Positions 27,239-36,837 of a stretch of DNA of 64,000 nt are shown piece by piece. The stretch covers positions 103,526 through 167,525 of the forward strand of contig JBIKIN010000004.1 of assembly GCA_044361595.1 (NCBI GenBank). The letters run 5' to 3'. Below the pieces are notes generated by a model, which saw only the letters and a list, made by a program, of their open reading frames with translations, was not told the DNA's origin and searched no databases. Within the stretch, counting starts at the first letter, position 1, and each line of letters starts with the position of its first letter. Source of the stretch: Pseudopedobacter sp044361595 (lineage in GTDB: Bacteria; Bacteroidota; Bacteroidia; Sphingobacteriales; Sphingobacteriaceae). Made by a program: the position numbers and the translations under genes.

Positions 27239-29590
27239 ATGAAAAAGTATTTATTGACCTTATTTTTATTCTCGGCCATATATCAAACCCAAGCTCAAGA
27301 ATTAGGAAAACTGAGTGTAGATAAAATTATGCGTGACCCTGTTTGGATGGGTATTTCGCCATCAAACATTCAGTGGAGTGCAGATAGTAAAACCATTTAT
27401 TTTATGTGGGCAACAGGCAATGAGAAAAAAGCATCGTGGTATTTCATCACTACCTCAAACACCAAACCTCAAAAATTAAGTAAAGAACAGGAGGTTGCAT
27501 TGCCATCTTTCAGAGGCGTATTAAACGAAGCAAAAACTAAAAAGCTTTACGAAAAAAATGGTGATATTTTTGTTTTGAACACCAAAACAGGATTCTCTAA
27601 ACAGATAACCAATACTATAGAAAGAGAAAGCGGAGTAAGCTACACCGATAACGAATCGTCTATTGTTTACCAGCGTGGCGATAATTTATTTGAGCACTGT
27701 TTAACCGATGGTAGAATCATACAAATAACCAATTTTATTAGAACCAGAAAACGTCCTGATGCAAAATTAAATCCTCAAGAAAAATGGCTTAAAGACGAGC
27801 AGTTGGCTTTGTTCGATATCATCAAAAAACAAGAAGAAGAAAACGAGGCCAATAAAATTGAGGCTAAATTTAGAACTATAAAACGACCAAAAGAATTAAG
27901 CATAGATGATAGTTTTTTAAGCGGATTACAAATGAGCCCCAAAGGCGATTATGTAACTTACCGATTGACTAAAAGAGCGGAGGCAAAAATTGCTGATGTA
28001 CCTAATTATGTAGATGACAGCGGTTTTACCACCAATATTGGCACACGCACCAAAGTGGGAGCAGCACAATCTACCAGTGTAACTTACATTTACGATATTA
28101 AAAATGATACGGCTTATGCTATTAAAACAGCCGATTTACCCGGCATTAAAGATTTGCCAGATTACGTAAAAGATTACCCAAAACAACTTGCCGAGCGACA
28201 AAAGAAAAACGAAGATAGATCAGTAAACATTGGGGCTTTGGTGTGGAATAAAGAGGGATCAAAAGCAGTAGTTACTATTAGCGCACAAGACAATAAAGAC
28301 CGCTGGATTATGCTTTTAAATCCTACAAATGGCTCGTTAACTTTATTAGACCGTCAAAGAGATGAAGCTTGGATTGGCGGTCCGGGTATTAATAGTAGTT
28401 TAGGATGGATCAATCAGGAAACTTTTTACTTTCAATCCGAAGCAACAGGATATTCGCATGTTTATACCATAAATGTAAATACTAAAGAAAAAAAGCAAAT
28501 TACATCAGGCAATTGGGAAGTGCAATCTTTAGATTTATCGGCAGACAAAAAGACCTTTTATTTTACTGCAAATAAAGAACACCCAGGCATAAAACACTTT
28601 TATAAAGTAGCCATTACAGGTGGCGAACCTGTAAAAATTACTAGCTTAAAAGGCGGAAACGAAGTTAGTCTTTCTCCTGATGAGAAATACATCGCAAACT
28701 TATACAGCTACACTAACAAACCAGGCGAATTGTATTTACAAGCCAATAAACCCAATGTAAGCGCTACTCAAATAACACAGTCAACCACCAAAGATTTTAA
28801 TTCTTACTCATGGCGTGACCCAGAAATGGTAACTTTTGATAATCGTTATGGCAAAAAGGTTTATGCTAGGTTATATCAATCTGCTAATCCAGACCCGGCA
28901 AAACCGGCTGTAATTTTTGTACATGGTGCGGGTTATTTACAAAACGCACATTACTGGTGGAGCACTTATTTTAGAGAGTACATGTTTCATAACTTTTTAG
29001 CCGATAATGGTTATACCGTTTTAGATATTGACTACACTGGAAGCGCTGGCTACGGCCGAGATTTTAGAACAGGCATTTATCGCCACATGGGTGGTAAAGA
29101 TTTAACCGACCAAGTAGATGGCGCAAAACTTTTAGTAGATAAATACGGCGTAAACCCTAAAAATATTGGAATATATGGCGGCTCTTATGGCGGCTTTATT
29201 ACACTAATGGCATTATTTACCGAGCCTGATGTTTTTGCCGCTGGGGCGGGATTACGGTCGGTAACGGATTGGGCTCATTATAACCATGGTTATACCGCAA
29301 ATATTTTAAACGAGCCATATTACGATGAGATAGCCTACCAAAAAAGCTCGCCAATAAACTTTGCAGCTGGCTTAAAAGGCAGATTGTTGATGTGCCACGG
29401 TATGTTAGATTTAAATGTTCACTTTCAAGATATTGTGCGCTTATCACAAAAACTTATCGAACTTAAAAAAGACAATTGGGAGTTAGCAGTTTATCCAATA
29501 GAAGACCATGGTTTTGTAGAGTCAACTAGCTGGCGAGATGAATACTCGAGGATTTATAAACTGTTTGAAGAGGAGTTGAAGAAGAAGTAA
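27239..29590 (+). CDS. S9 family (dipeptidyl-peptidase IV-like) serine peptidase
   Basis: 783 residues: signal peptide 1-19 (YQTQAQ), a beta-propeller of about 480 residues, and a C-terminal alpha/beta hydrolase. The catalytic triad is Ser649 in IYGGSYGGF, Asp724 in GMLDLNVHFQ and His757 in PIEDHGFVE. The DPP-type VHGAGYLQN and YTGSAGYGRDFRTG segments are present. It removes dipeptides from peptide N-termini in the periplasm. The usual EE motif for N-terminus recognition was not located, so dipeptidyl specificity is inferred from the family. It is followed by a RAYT-linked repeat 24 bp after its stop. Confidence 0.88.
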   Translation: MKKYLLTLFLFSAIYQTQAQELGKLSVDKIMRDPVWMGISPSNIQWSADSKTIYFMWATGNEKKASWYFITTSNTKPQKLSKEQEVALPSFRGVLNEAKTKKLYEKNGDIFVLNTKTGFSKQITNTIERESGVSYTDNESSIVYQRGDNLFEHCLTDGRIIQITNFIRTRKRPDAKLNPQEKWLKDEQLALFDIIKKQEEENEANKIEAKFRTIKRPKELSIDDSFLSGLQMSPKGDYVTYRLTKRAEAKIADVPNYVDDSGFTTNIGTRTKVGAAQSTSVTYIYDIKNDTAYAIKTADLPGIKDLPDYVKDYPKQLAERQKKNEDRSVNIGALVWNKEGSKAVVTISAQDNKDRWIMLLNPTNGSLTLLDRQRDEAWIGGPGINSSLGWINQETFYFQSEATGYSHVYTINVNTKEKKQITSGNWEVQSLDLSADKKTFYFTANKEHPGIKHFYKVAITGGEPVKITSLKGGNEVSLSPDEKYIANLYSYTNKPGELYLQANKPNVSATQITQSTTKDFNSYSWRDPEMVTFDNRYGKKVYARLYQSANPDPAKPAVIFVHGAGYLQNAHYWWSTYFREYMFHNFLADNGYTVLDIDYTGSAGYGRDFRTGIYRHMGGKDLTDQVDGAKLLVDKYGVNPKNIGIYGGSYGGFITLMALFTEPDVFAAGAGLRSVTDWAHYNHGYTANILNEPYYDEIAYQKSSPINFAAGLKGRLLMCHGMLDLNVHFQDIVRLSQKLIELKKDNWELAVYPIEDHGFVESTSWRDEYSRIYKLFEEELKKK

Positions 29591-29613
29591 AGCAATATTA
29601 AACTGTTTTTTTT

Positions 29614-29691
29614 GGCATTTTAACACGCTATCCGCTCATACTGCACATGGCTTTATGCTTATGGCAGGTATCCGCTGCTATCGTTAATGCG
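29614..29691 (+). repeat. RAYT-linked palindromic repeat, copy B (left flank of RAYT)
   Basis: Begins ggcattttaacacg and ends atcgttaatgcg. The outer end is an inverted match (13 of 14) to the outer end of copy C on the other side of the transposase gene. The interior tatccgctcata is shared, inverted, with the copy at 56867-56950. Confidence 0.7.
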
Positions 29692-29719
29692 TTGATGTTG
29701 TAGCTTAAACTTCGTGTTG

Positions 29720-30400
29720 TTATTTTCTTGAGGTTTTGAGATAAAACTTATCCTCATACCATTTCGATGGATTATTATCTATATAGTTTGCAATGTTTTG
29801 ATAAGCTTTTTCATCACGAACAATGTTTTCGTAATAATTACGATGCCATAAGGGTTTTGAGTCATCACCAATTTGGGTTATATTATTTCTGTACCATTTA
29901 GTCACTCCAATTTTAAAACCTTTTACTATAGAGCTTATAGAACGTGGGATCATTTTCTGAAACTCGTGTTTTTGAGTTACCGATTTTTCTTCTTCGTTAA
30001 AGGTTATTTGTACAATGCCATGGATGTGATTTGGCATCACTACATGCTCATGTAGTGTTACGTTAGGAAAGTGAGCGGGGATTTGGAGCCAACAGTCGTT
30101 TTCTATTTTGCCCAAAGGGCTTAGTTGCATGTAGGGTTTGTAGGAGAGGTTTTGTTTTGGCAGGTTTGGTGTGAGTGGGTTTGGTATGGGCAGAAAATCT
30201 TCTGCCCTTACTGCCTCTGCACCGTCTGCCCTTACTGCCTCTGTACTGTCTGGCTCTGCATCGCCTCCACTTACTACTTCTCCAAAGAGACAAGCTCTTT
30301 GGTGCAGTACTATAGTGATGAAGTATAAGCCAGCTTGTGAGTAGTCATATCCTTTTAGTCGGATGGTTTTACGATGGTGCTTATCCGGATTGTAAGGCAT
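29720..30400 (-). CDS. REP-associated tyrosine transposase (RAYT, Y1_Tnp family)
   Basis: 226 residues. The N-terminus HHRKTIRLKGYDYSQAGLYF and FITIVLHQR are typical of TnpA-REP proteins. The HUH pair is His125 and His127 in VVMPNHIHGIVQI. The catalytic Tyr is probably Tyr206 in NIANYIDNNPSKW, preceded by LWHRNYYENIVRDEKAY. HUH single-strand transposases of this group process palindromic REP sequences. Here the gene is flanked by two inverted copies of a palindromic repeat (29614-29691 and 30448-30535), which supports the link. A degenerate 24-bp tandem repeat (30201-30248) adds the low-complexity segment TEAVRADGAEAVRAEDF between the first strand and the HUH motif; the frame stays open. There is no sign of inactivation. 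Confidence 0.88.
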   Translation of the reverse strand: MPYNPDKHHRKTIRLKGYDYSQAGLYFITIVLHQRACLFGEVVSGGDAEPDSTEAVRADGAEAVRAEDFLPIPNPLTPNLPKQNLSYKPYMQLSPLGKIENDCWLQIPAHFPNVTLHEHVVMPNHIHGIVQITFNEEEKSVTQKHEFQKMIPRSISSIVKGFKIGVTKWYRNNITQIGDDSKPLWHRNYYENIVRDEKAYQNIANYIDNNPSKWYEDKFYLKTSRK

Positions 30401-30447
30401 TTTTGTTAAAAAAACAATTTTTGACTTATTGTTTTACGTTTTAAATT

Positions 30448-30535
30448 GCGTTAACGGTAGAAGCGATATCCTTTTTTGCTACTTACCACTTAGCAAGTAG
30501 CAAAAAAGATAAAGCGAATGACGTGTTAAAACGCC
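30448..30535 (-). repeat. RAYT-linked palindromic repeat, copy C (right flank of RAYT)
   Basis: Begins gcgttaacgg and ends gtgttaaaacgcc. The centre is a strong stem, ttttttgctactt (from 30473) against aagtagcaaaaaa. It is opposite in orientation to copy B, so the transposase gene and the two repeats form a 922-bp unit with inverted ends. Confidence 0.7.
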
Positions 30536-30539
30536 CATA

Positions 30540-30944
30540 TTATGATTTTGCAAGCGCTGTTGATATATTTTTTACAAAGTATATTATTGATATTAAGCCC
30601 ATAGGCAATATACTAAACACTAAAGCTATTTTTAAAAGTGATAATGAATGGTTTTGACTGTTGCTTATAACTAAATCGCTACTTATAAAAATGAAAAGCA
30701 ATGTGAAAACTGAAATAACAAAATGTCTATGAACAGATATTTTTGGTATTGGTTTATTTGCTTTATGTAACAAGTAATAAGTTACTCCAAATATTGAAAA
30801 TGCAAGTGCAAAAAGAAATATTATAGACAAATAATCAGTAACATAAAATGTATCTAAAATATTATAAGTTATAATTTCATTATAAAAAATTGTGCTTAAC
30901 AATAATAGTAAAGCTGCGATAATAAATACTGGATATTTGATCAT
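30540..30944 (-). CDS. Small four-helix membrane protein, unknown
   Basis: 134 residues with four hydrophobic segments at about 5-22, 38-60, 74-93 and 104-126, and short charged loops (HKANKPIPKISVHRH). I do not recognise the family. Its ATG overlaps the stop of the BNR-repeat protein gene (TAATG at 30942-30946), a sign of translational coupling, so it is made together with that secreted protein. The stop is next to repeat copy C. Confidence 0.6.
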   Translation of the reverse strand: MIKYPVFIIAALLLLLSTIFYNEIITYNILDTFYVTDYLSIIFLFALAFSIFGVTYYLLHKANKPIPKISVHRHFVISVFTLLFIFISSDLVISNSQNHSLSLLKIALVFSILPMGLISIIYFVKNISTALAKS

Positions 30945-33907
30945 TACTTCTTTGCCTTTACTTTTTTCTCATCAGGTACGCTTTTTGGCTCTGGCTCAAA
31001 ACTACGTTGTCCTCTGGTGTTTACTACCAAATTTAACATTTGAGTTGATGTGTTTTTACCCATTTGTAAGGTTACTTTGTACTTGCCGGCAGGTAAATAG
31101 CTGTCTCCATTTTCGGCAGTGTTAATAGCAGAAATTTTAAGTTCTTTTTGTAAATCTACAGCTTTTGTTTGATCAAAAGCGAAAGTGTATAAAGCATAAT
31201 TCAAGCCTTTTTCCGCATTATCTATTATTGTTTGTAATACAACTCCGTTTAAAGATGAAATAGTGATTACAGCCGTTCCTTTTTTATTGGTAAAATATGG
31301 GATTTTGAAAGTTGGTTCAAAAAATTCGCCGCTAAACATTTTACGTCCCCAAGCGGTACTGTAGTTTACACTTTCTAACTCAAACAAGCTTAATGGCTTG
31401 TTTAAAACACTATCAGTAACTAATTGTAATTCTTTTAGACTGGCTTTATACAAAGATCGACCATGTGTTGCCACAATAATGTCTTTTTCTCGTGGGTGTA
31501 TCACTAAATCATGTACGGCTACGGCTGGTAAACTTTTACCAAAGCGCTCAAAAGTTTGTCCTTGGTTTAAGCTTACATACAATCCATTATCTGTACCTAC
31601 GTATAAGATATTTTTATTTTCTAGGTCTTCTTTAATTACGTTTACTGGCTCTGCCGGAAGGTTATTGCCTAGTTTAGTCCATGTTTTACCGTAATCTTTA
31701 GACATATAAACATAAGCGTTAAAATTATCATAACGATATCCGTTTAGAGAAACGTAAACTGTACCCTCGTTAAATTTTGATGGGTAAACCTGAGATACCC
31801 ATAAATTTTGAGGAAGATTATCTGATATTTTATCCCAATTGTAACCACCATCTTTGGTTACGTATACTAAACCATCATCGCTGCCGGTATATACTAAACC
31901 AAACTTTAGTGGCGATTCTTCTAGAGTGGTTAAAGTGCCAAAAGTCACGTCTCCTTTTACACCGCCTTTGGTCAAATCTGGAGAGATTGGCAGAAAATCT
32001 GTTGCTTTATTTAACGATCTAAAAACTCGGTTTGCTCCAAAATAAATTACATCCATATTGTGTTTAGAAATATGGATTGGTGCTTCCCAATTCCATCTTA
32101 ACGGACGCTCTCCCAGTTCGTGTTTAGGTTGAAAAGGCAATCTTTCGCCCGTTTCTTTGTTGTAACGATTATAAACACCATACTGCGAACCTGAGTAAAT
32201 CAAATTGTTATCACGGGTATCGATAACTACTTGCATTCCATCGCCACCGCCAATTCTTTTATAAGGATAAACGCCATTATCATACCAACCATATCCAAAT
32301 TTATAATTTGATGGGCCCATCCAAACGCCATTATCTTGCAAGCCACCAAATACATTATAAGGTTTTTCCATGTCTACATTTACCGAGTAAAACTGTCCAA
32401 CCGAAGGTGTATTTGCTTTAAACCAAGTAGCACCATCATCATAAGAGATGTTAATACCACCATCGTTTCCATTAATAAGGTGGCCATCTTTATTGGGGTT
32501 TACCCATAAAGCATGATGATCTGCATGTACATTACTTGCATCTATAGATTTAAAAGTACGTCCACCATCAACAGATTTCCAGATAGGCACTCCCATAATG
32601 TAAACTTTATCCTCGTTTTCTGGCGAAACATTAATTTGCCCAAAATAGTATCCGTAAGTGTTATAAAGGCCTTTCAAATCCATGTTATTGGTTTTTTTCC
32701 AAGTTAAACCAGCATCGTTAGAACGGTAAACTTCTGCTTCTACCGGTGGCGGTGCAAATACAGAAGTGTAAGGATCGTCAATAAACTCGGCCAAAGCCGA
32801 TGGTTTTATCTCGTCTAATGCCACTTTTTCTTTTACCCCTTTGGCTGTATATTTTGCAGGAAAACGGTTTGTTCTTAAAAAATCCGCTAACTTTTTATCG
32901 TCTAAAACGGCAAACTCTGCTTTGGTAATTTTAGCAAAAGTTTCTATTTGGTAATCATCATTCTTTGTTGCTTTCTTTTCTGTTTCTCTTGGAAATTGAT
33001 TATCTAAAATGGCATAAACAATTTTAGGATTTTTAGGGTAAATGGCTAATCCTATACGGCCTACACCGTTTCCTGTTGGGAAACCACTAGCTGGAGTGTT
33101 TAACAAATTCCAAGTTGTGCCACCATCTGTAGATTTATAAATGCCTGATGTTGCGCCTCCTTCTACAAAATTCCAAGCGGTACGCTCACGATGCCATGTT
33201 GTGGTATATAATATTTGTGAATTAGATGGATCTACAACTATGTCTATTGCTCCTGTTATATCATTTATAAAAAGTGTTTGTTTCCAGGTTTTACCTCCAT
33301 CTTCTGTTTTGTAAACACCTCTTTCTTTGTTTGGCGAGTATAAATGACCAATGGCAGCAACCCATACAATATTTGGATTTGATGGACTGATAATTATACG
33401 ACCAATGTGTTGAGTTTCTGGTAAACCCATCCACTGCCAAGTTTTACCCCAATCGGTAGATTTATAAATTCCTGTACCGGCATATGAGGAACGGCTGCTA
33501 TTGTTCTCGCCAGTACCTATCCAAATTGTTTTATTTTTCCAGTCTATGGCAATATCACCAATGGTCATTGTTGCTTCTTGCTGAAAAAGAGGCTCGAAAG
33601 AAATTCCGTTATTTTTTGTGTACCATAAACCGCCTGATGCATAAGCTGCAAAAAACTGAGTAGGATCTTGTGGGTTAACGTCAACATCTACAATTCTACC
33701 ACTCATGATGGTTGGGCCAATATTCTCGAATTCTAGATTTTGAACCAAAGAGCTATCGCCTAGCATTTGCCTTTTTTGAAAACCATCTAGCCTATCTTTG
33801 GCAGTAGTAGGTTTTGTGTAATCTATGGCCTTATTCTTGTTTTTTTGAGCAAAAGCAAAAGAATTAATTACCAATAAGGTTAAGCAGGATAGTAAGATTT
33901 TTTTCAT
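30944..33907 (-). CDS. Secreted BNR/VPS10-like beta-propeller protein
   Basis: 987 residues; signal peptide 1-20 (SFAFAQ). At least eight copies of an Asp-box type pattern (GIYKSTDWGKTW, GVYKTEDGGKTWK, IYKSTDGGTTW, VYRSNDAGLTWKK, VYMSKDYGKTWTKLG) fold into sortilin/VPS10-like ten-bladed propellers, as in annotated glycosyl-hydrolase-like BNR proteins of Bacteroidota. The C-terminal ~150 residues form a separate beta domain (GTAVITISSLNGVVLQTII). Catalytic residues of sialidases are not evident, so the hydrolase label found on relatives is doubtful; binding or xyloglucanase-like activity is possible. It is translationally coupled to the small membrane protein downstream. Confidence 0.8.
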   Translation of the reverse strand: MKKILLSCLTLLVINSFAFAQKNKNKAIDYTKPTTAKDRLDGFQKRQMLGDSSLVQNLEFENIGPTIMSGRIVDVDVNPQDPTQFFAAYASGGLWYTKNNGISFEPLFQQEATMTIGDIAIDWKNKTIWIGTGENNSSRSSYAGTGIYKSTDWGKTWQWMGLPETQHIGRIIISPSNPNIVWVAAIGHLYSPNKERGVYKTEDGGKTWKQTLFINDITGAIDIVVDPSNSQILYTTTWHRERTAWNFVEGGATSGIYKSTDGGTTWNLLNTPASGFPTGNGVGRIGLAIYPKNPKIVYAILDNQFPRETEKKATKNDDYQIETFAKITKAEFAVLDDKKLADFLRTNRFPAKYTAKGVKEKVALDEIKPSALAEFIDDPYTSVFAPPPVEAEVYRSNDAGLTWKKTNNMDLKGLYNTYGYYFGQINVSPENEDKVYIMGVPIWKSVDGGRTFKSIDASNVHADHHALWVNPNKDGHLINGNDGGINISYDDGATWFKANTPSVGQFYSVNVDMEKPYNVFGGLQDNGVWMGPSNYKFGYGWYDNGVYPYKRIGGGDGMQVVIDTRDNNLIYSGSQYGVYNRYNKETGERLPFQPKHELGERPLRWNWEAPIHISKHNMDVIYFGANRVFRSLNKATDFLPISPDLTKGGVKGDVTFGTLTTLEESPLKFGLVYTGSDDGLVYVTKDGGYNWDKISDNLPQNLWVSQVYPSKFNEGTVYVSLNGYRYDNFNAYVYMSKDYGKTWTKLGNNLPAEPVNVIKEDLENKNILYVGTDNGLYVSLNQGQTFERFGKSLPAVAVHDLVIHPREKDIIVATHGRSLYKASLKELQLVTDSVLNKPLSLFELESVNYSTAWGRKMFSGEFFEPTFKIPYFTNKKGTAVITISSLNGVVLQTIIDNAEKGLNYALYTFAFDQTKAVDLQKELKISAINTAENGDSYLPAGKYKVTLQMGKNTSTQMLNLVVNTRGQRSFEPEPKSVPDEKKVKAKK

Positions 33908-33990
33908 TATTTAAAGGTTGTACCAATTTTGAATAAGCAATTTAAAAATTAGATTTTAATATAATCTCTTGTATGAATTTTATTACAAGA

Positions 33991-35229
33991 TTAAATGCGC
34001 TTTTTGAGTGTAATTACACCAGCAAAAGATTTACCATCGCGGGCAAATTCTATATAAATGGTTCTACCATCTTTAGAGCTTAAAAATTTTATAACTTCTT
34101 CAAAAGTAAATTTGCTTACTGCATTAAAGTTTAGCCCAATTAACTCGTCTCCGTTTTGTACACCTAATTCGTCGGCTGGCGAACCTCTTTCTACCCGACT
34201 AACAAAATACCTATTATACGCATCGCCTTGGGCTACTAATTCTATTCCGCTCATATCAAACTCAAATTCTTCTCTAAAATTAGCACTTGGCCTTAGGTAA
34301 ATACAACTGTTTTGGTAATCAAATAAAACATCAAATTTTTTAAGTAAAGTATTACCTATACTTCCGTTTCTTTTAACCGATGTAATTTTGGCCGCTATAT
34401 CTTCGTAATAAGGATATGATGCCACCACTTGATCTAAATGAAATTTGCCTATTTTCATTCTTTCTATTCGGCCTTTAAAACCTCTAATAATTCCGCTTAA
34501 ACCAACACCTAAATTGGCAATCACAAATTTATCGGGTAGTGGAAAATTGCTGTTATTATAAGACTCTAGTGATAATGGGTTTCCACTACCACTATCTATT
34601 AACATCTTAAGTGGGATTTTTTTTTCGGCTCCTGCATCAACCAAAACATCTATATATGGCTTATTATCCTCTATGCTAATAGGTATTTTATGGCCCTTTT
34701 TAATTAATCTTGTAACTTGGTTCTTATAAACTTTTAAAATGTTATTCTCAAAATCTATTCTTACTAGAAAAGATTTAAAAAAATCGTATCCAATTAAGCC
34801 ATCAATTTGTATACCTGCATAGCCAGATAAGTTGAAAACATCTTCATCTAAAACTGCCGCGGATATACTTTTTGCTTGTACCCCAGCAATTTTTACATTT
34901 AAAAAGGGAGATGAAAACGCATCTATATCGCTTCCTTCACCTAAACCCGCTAATTTAATTTTTCTTAGATATTGTAAATTTAAAGAGTCTTTAAGTTTAG
35001 GATTTGTAATTACCATATTTCCTACACCGCTATCTAAAATAAAATTAAACGGACCTTTGCCATTAATTTTAATTGGCAAAATAACTAATCCTCTGGCCTT
35101 TGTAAAAGGAATTAAGGCCCTATTCCTATTACCAGAAAACTCAAATTCGGTTTGTGCAAACAGAGAATTAACTACAAAAAATGTAGCAAAAAAGGGTATT
35201 AGTAAAATAAATAGTCTATACTTTAACAT
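33991..35229 (-). CDS. Retropepsin-like aspartyl protease with C-terminal PDZ domain
   Basis: 412 residues; signal peptide about 1-25 (NSLFAQ). Two retropepsin-like halves each carry a DSG motif: Asp66 in NFILDSGVGN and Asp212 in KMLIDSGSGN, where the family usually has DTG or DSG. IQIDGLIGYDFFKSF and NGSIGNTLLKKFDVLFDYQ are the matching flap/strand blocks. The PDZ domain is at about 325-410 (VSRVERGSPADELGVQNGDE). It is likely a periplasmic protease of the aspartyl protease family found across Bacteroidota; substrate unknown. It diverges from the PBP4-type gene with about 100 bp between the starts. Confidence 0.82.
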   Translation of the reverse strand: MLKYRLFILLIPFFATFFVVNSLFAQTEFEFSGNRNRALIPFTKARGLVILPIKINGKGPFNFILDSGVGNMVITNPKLKDSLNLQYLRKIKLAGLGEGSDIDAFSSPFLNVKIAGVQAKSISAAVLDEDVFNLSGYAGIQIDGLIGYDFFKSFLVRIDFENNILKVYKNQVTRLIKKGHKIPISIEDNKPYIDVLVDAGAEKKIPLKMLIDSGSGNPLSLESYNNSNFPLPDKFVIANLGVGLSGIIRGFKGRIERMKIGKFHLDQVVASYPYYEDIAAKITSVKRNGSIGNTLLKKFDVLFDYQNSCIYLRPSANFREEFEFDMSGIELVAQGDAYNRYFVSRVERGSPADELGVQNGDELIGLNFNAVSKFTFEEVIKFLSSKDGRTIYIEFARDGKSFAGVITLKKRI

Positions 35230-35330
35230 ACTATATTTTAGCTATTTACATGACATATAAGTGTGTTTTTTTAAATTATAAAGAACTTGTAGCATACAAT
35301 TTACTAATTTGCGGCTTCAATAAACTAAAT

Positions 35331-36662
35331 ATGAAAATTTTTTTAAGCTTAATGGTTCTGGTAATCGTATTATCGGGATGTAGCGTACAAAAGCCAATTG
35401 TTAAACCATACCAAAATATTCAAGATTTACTCAACCAATCTGCTATATTAAATAAACATCACGTTGGTTTTGTTTTAAAAGAAACAGGTAAGGCAACGCC
35501 AATGGTAGAAAAAAATGCTAACCTATATTTTACACCAGCATCCAACACTAAGCTTTTTACTTTTTATACTGCCTTAAATATGTTGGGCGACTCGGTTCCA
35601 AGTATTCAATATGTCATCAGAAAAGATTCTTTAATTGTTTGGCCTATGGCCGATGCTACTTTTTTACATCCAGATTTTAAGACACAAAAATCTTTTGATT
35701 TTATAAAAGAAAAAGGTAAAAATGTATTTTTAGTGACAAGCAGATATCAAGGCGAAAAATATGGTAGTGGATGGAGTTGGGGCGATTATAACGATTATTA
35801 TCAAACAGAAAAATCGGAAATGCCTTTATATGGGAACGTTTTAAATGTAACTACAAACGCAACCGGAACACCTACATTTAATCCAGATTTACCAAATATG
35901 TTTGTTGGAGAATTTACAACTTCTAATCAAGCGAAAGCGATAAAAAGAAGTGTTTTTACAAACGATTTTGTGGTACCAAAAACTTATAGCGCCAATTTTA
36001 ACCAAAGCATCCCTTTGGTAATGACTAAAACATTTTTAGAAACCATTTTAACAGATACTTTATTAGCTACTGGCTCTGTTTATAAGCCTGTGGTTACTTT
36101 GCCTTGGCGTAAAGTGCCTGCAAGTGCGAATATAGTTTACAGCGTGGCTACCGATACCTTGTACAAACACATGTTACAGCCTAGCGATAATTTTATGGCC
36201 GAACAAATTTTACTAAACTGTGCAGCTGCAAATAAAATGACTATGAACACCGATAGCGTAATTTCATTTGCTAAAAAAAGTTTCCTAAACGATTTACCCG
36301 ATCAACCGGTATGGATAGATGGTTCTGGATTGTCTAGATATAACCTTTTCACTCCACAAGATATGGTTGCGCTTTTAGAAAAAATAAGCGCTAAAGTAAA
36401 CAACGACCAAAGGTTGTTTGAACTATTACCCGCAGGTGGCAAAAGCGGCACTTTAAGAAATATGTTTAAAGATAGTACAGAGCCTTATGTTTTTGCAAAA
36501 TCTGGAAGTTTAGCAAACAACTATTGCTTAAGTGGCTATTTAATAGGCAAATCGGGTAAAAAGTATTTGTTCTCTTTCATGAATAATAATTTCACTTCCA
36601 CTACAGCAATGGTTAGAGATGAGGTTGCTAGGGTGCTAACCTTTATTCATAACAATTATTAA
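35331..36662 (+). CDS. dacB: D-alanyl-D-alanine carboxypeptidase/endopeptidase, PBP4 (S13) type, lipoprotein
   Basis: 443 residues from ATG 35331, chosen because it gives a proper lipoprotein signal (VLSGC, Cys about 18); the frame is open further upstream to 35250 but without a signal. Active-site motifs of peptidase family S13: SxxK at Ser71-Lys74 (ASNTKLF), SxN at Ser285-Asn287 (QPSDNFMAEQ) and KSG at 371-373 (AGGKSGTLRNM). It trims peptidoglycan stem peptides in the periplasm. As in other Bacteroidota forms it is membrane-anchored by lipid, and it is shorter than E. coli PBP4. Monocistronic by spacing. Confidence 0.87.
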   Translation: MKIFLSLMVLVIVLSGCSVQKPIVKPYQNIQDLLNQSAILNKHHVGFVLKETGKATPMVEKNANLYFTPASNTKLFTFYTALNMLGDSVPSIQYVIRKDSLIVWPMADATFLHPDFKTQKSFDFIKEKGKNVFLVTSRYQGEKYGSGWSWGDYNDYYQTEKSEMPLYGNVLNVTTNATGTPTFNPDLPNMFVGEFTTSNQAKAIKRSVFTNDFVVPKTYSANFNQSIPLVMTKTFLETILTDTLLATGSVYKPVVTLPWRKVPASANIVYSVATDTLYKHMLQPSDNFMAEQILLNCAAANKMTMNTDSVISFAKKSFLNDLPDQPVWIDGSGLSRYNLFTPQDMVALLEKISAKVNNDQRLFELLPAGGKSGTLRNMFKDSTEPYVFAKSGSLANNYCLSGYLIGKSGKKYLFSFMNNNFTSTTAMVRDEVARVLTFIHNNY

Positions 36663-36837
36663 ACTGTTTTTCACGCTTTCAATTAAGGTATAATGTTTCA
36701 TATTTTAAACCCTTGCCTCATCATAAAATTGAAACACATTTTATCATCAAGTCCAGAATGAACGTAATTTTTCCGTTCAAATCTTAATCTATATTGGTAA
36801 TTTTCTAAATTGCTTGCAAATAAATCTAACCAAGCAA

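Noticed and set aside
30944..33907. Sialidase function for the BNR-repeat protein
   Set aside because: Asp-box-like repeats are present, but the arginine triad and Tyr/Glu pair of sialidases could not be identified.
34832..35260. 142-residue plus-strand open frame opposite the aspartyl protease gene
   Set aside because: Antisense shadow of a clear conserved gene.
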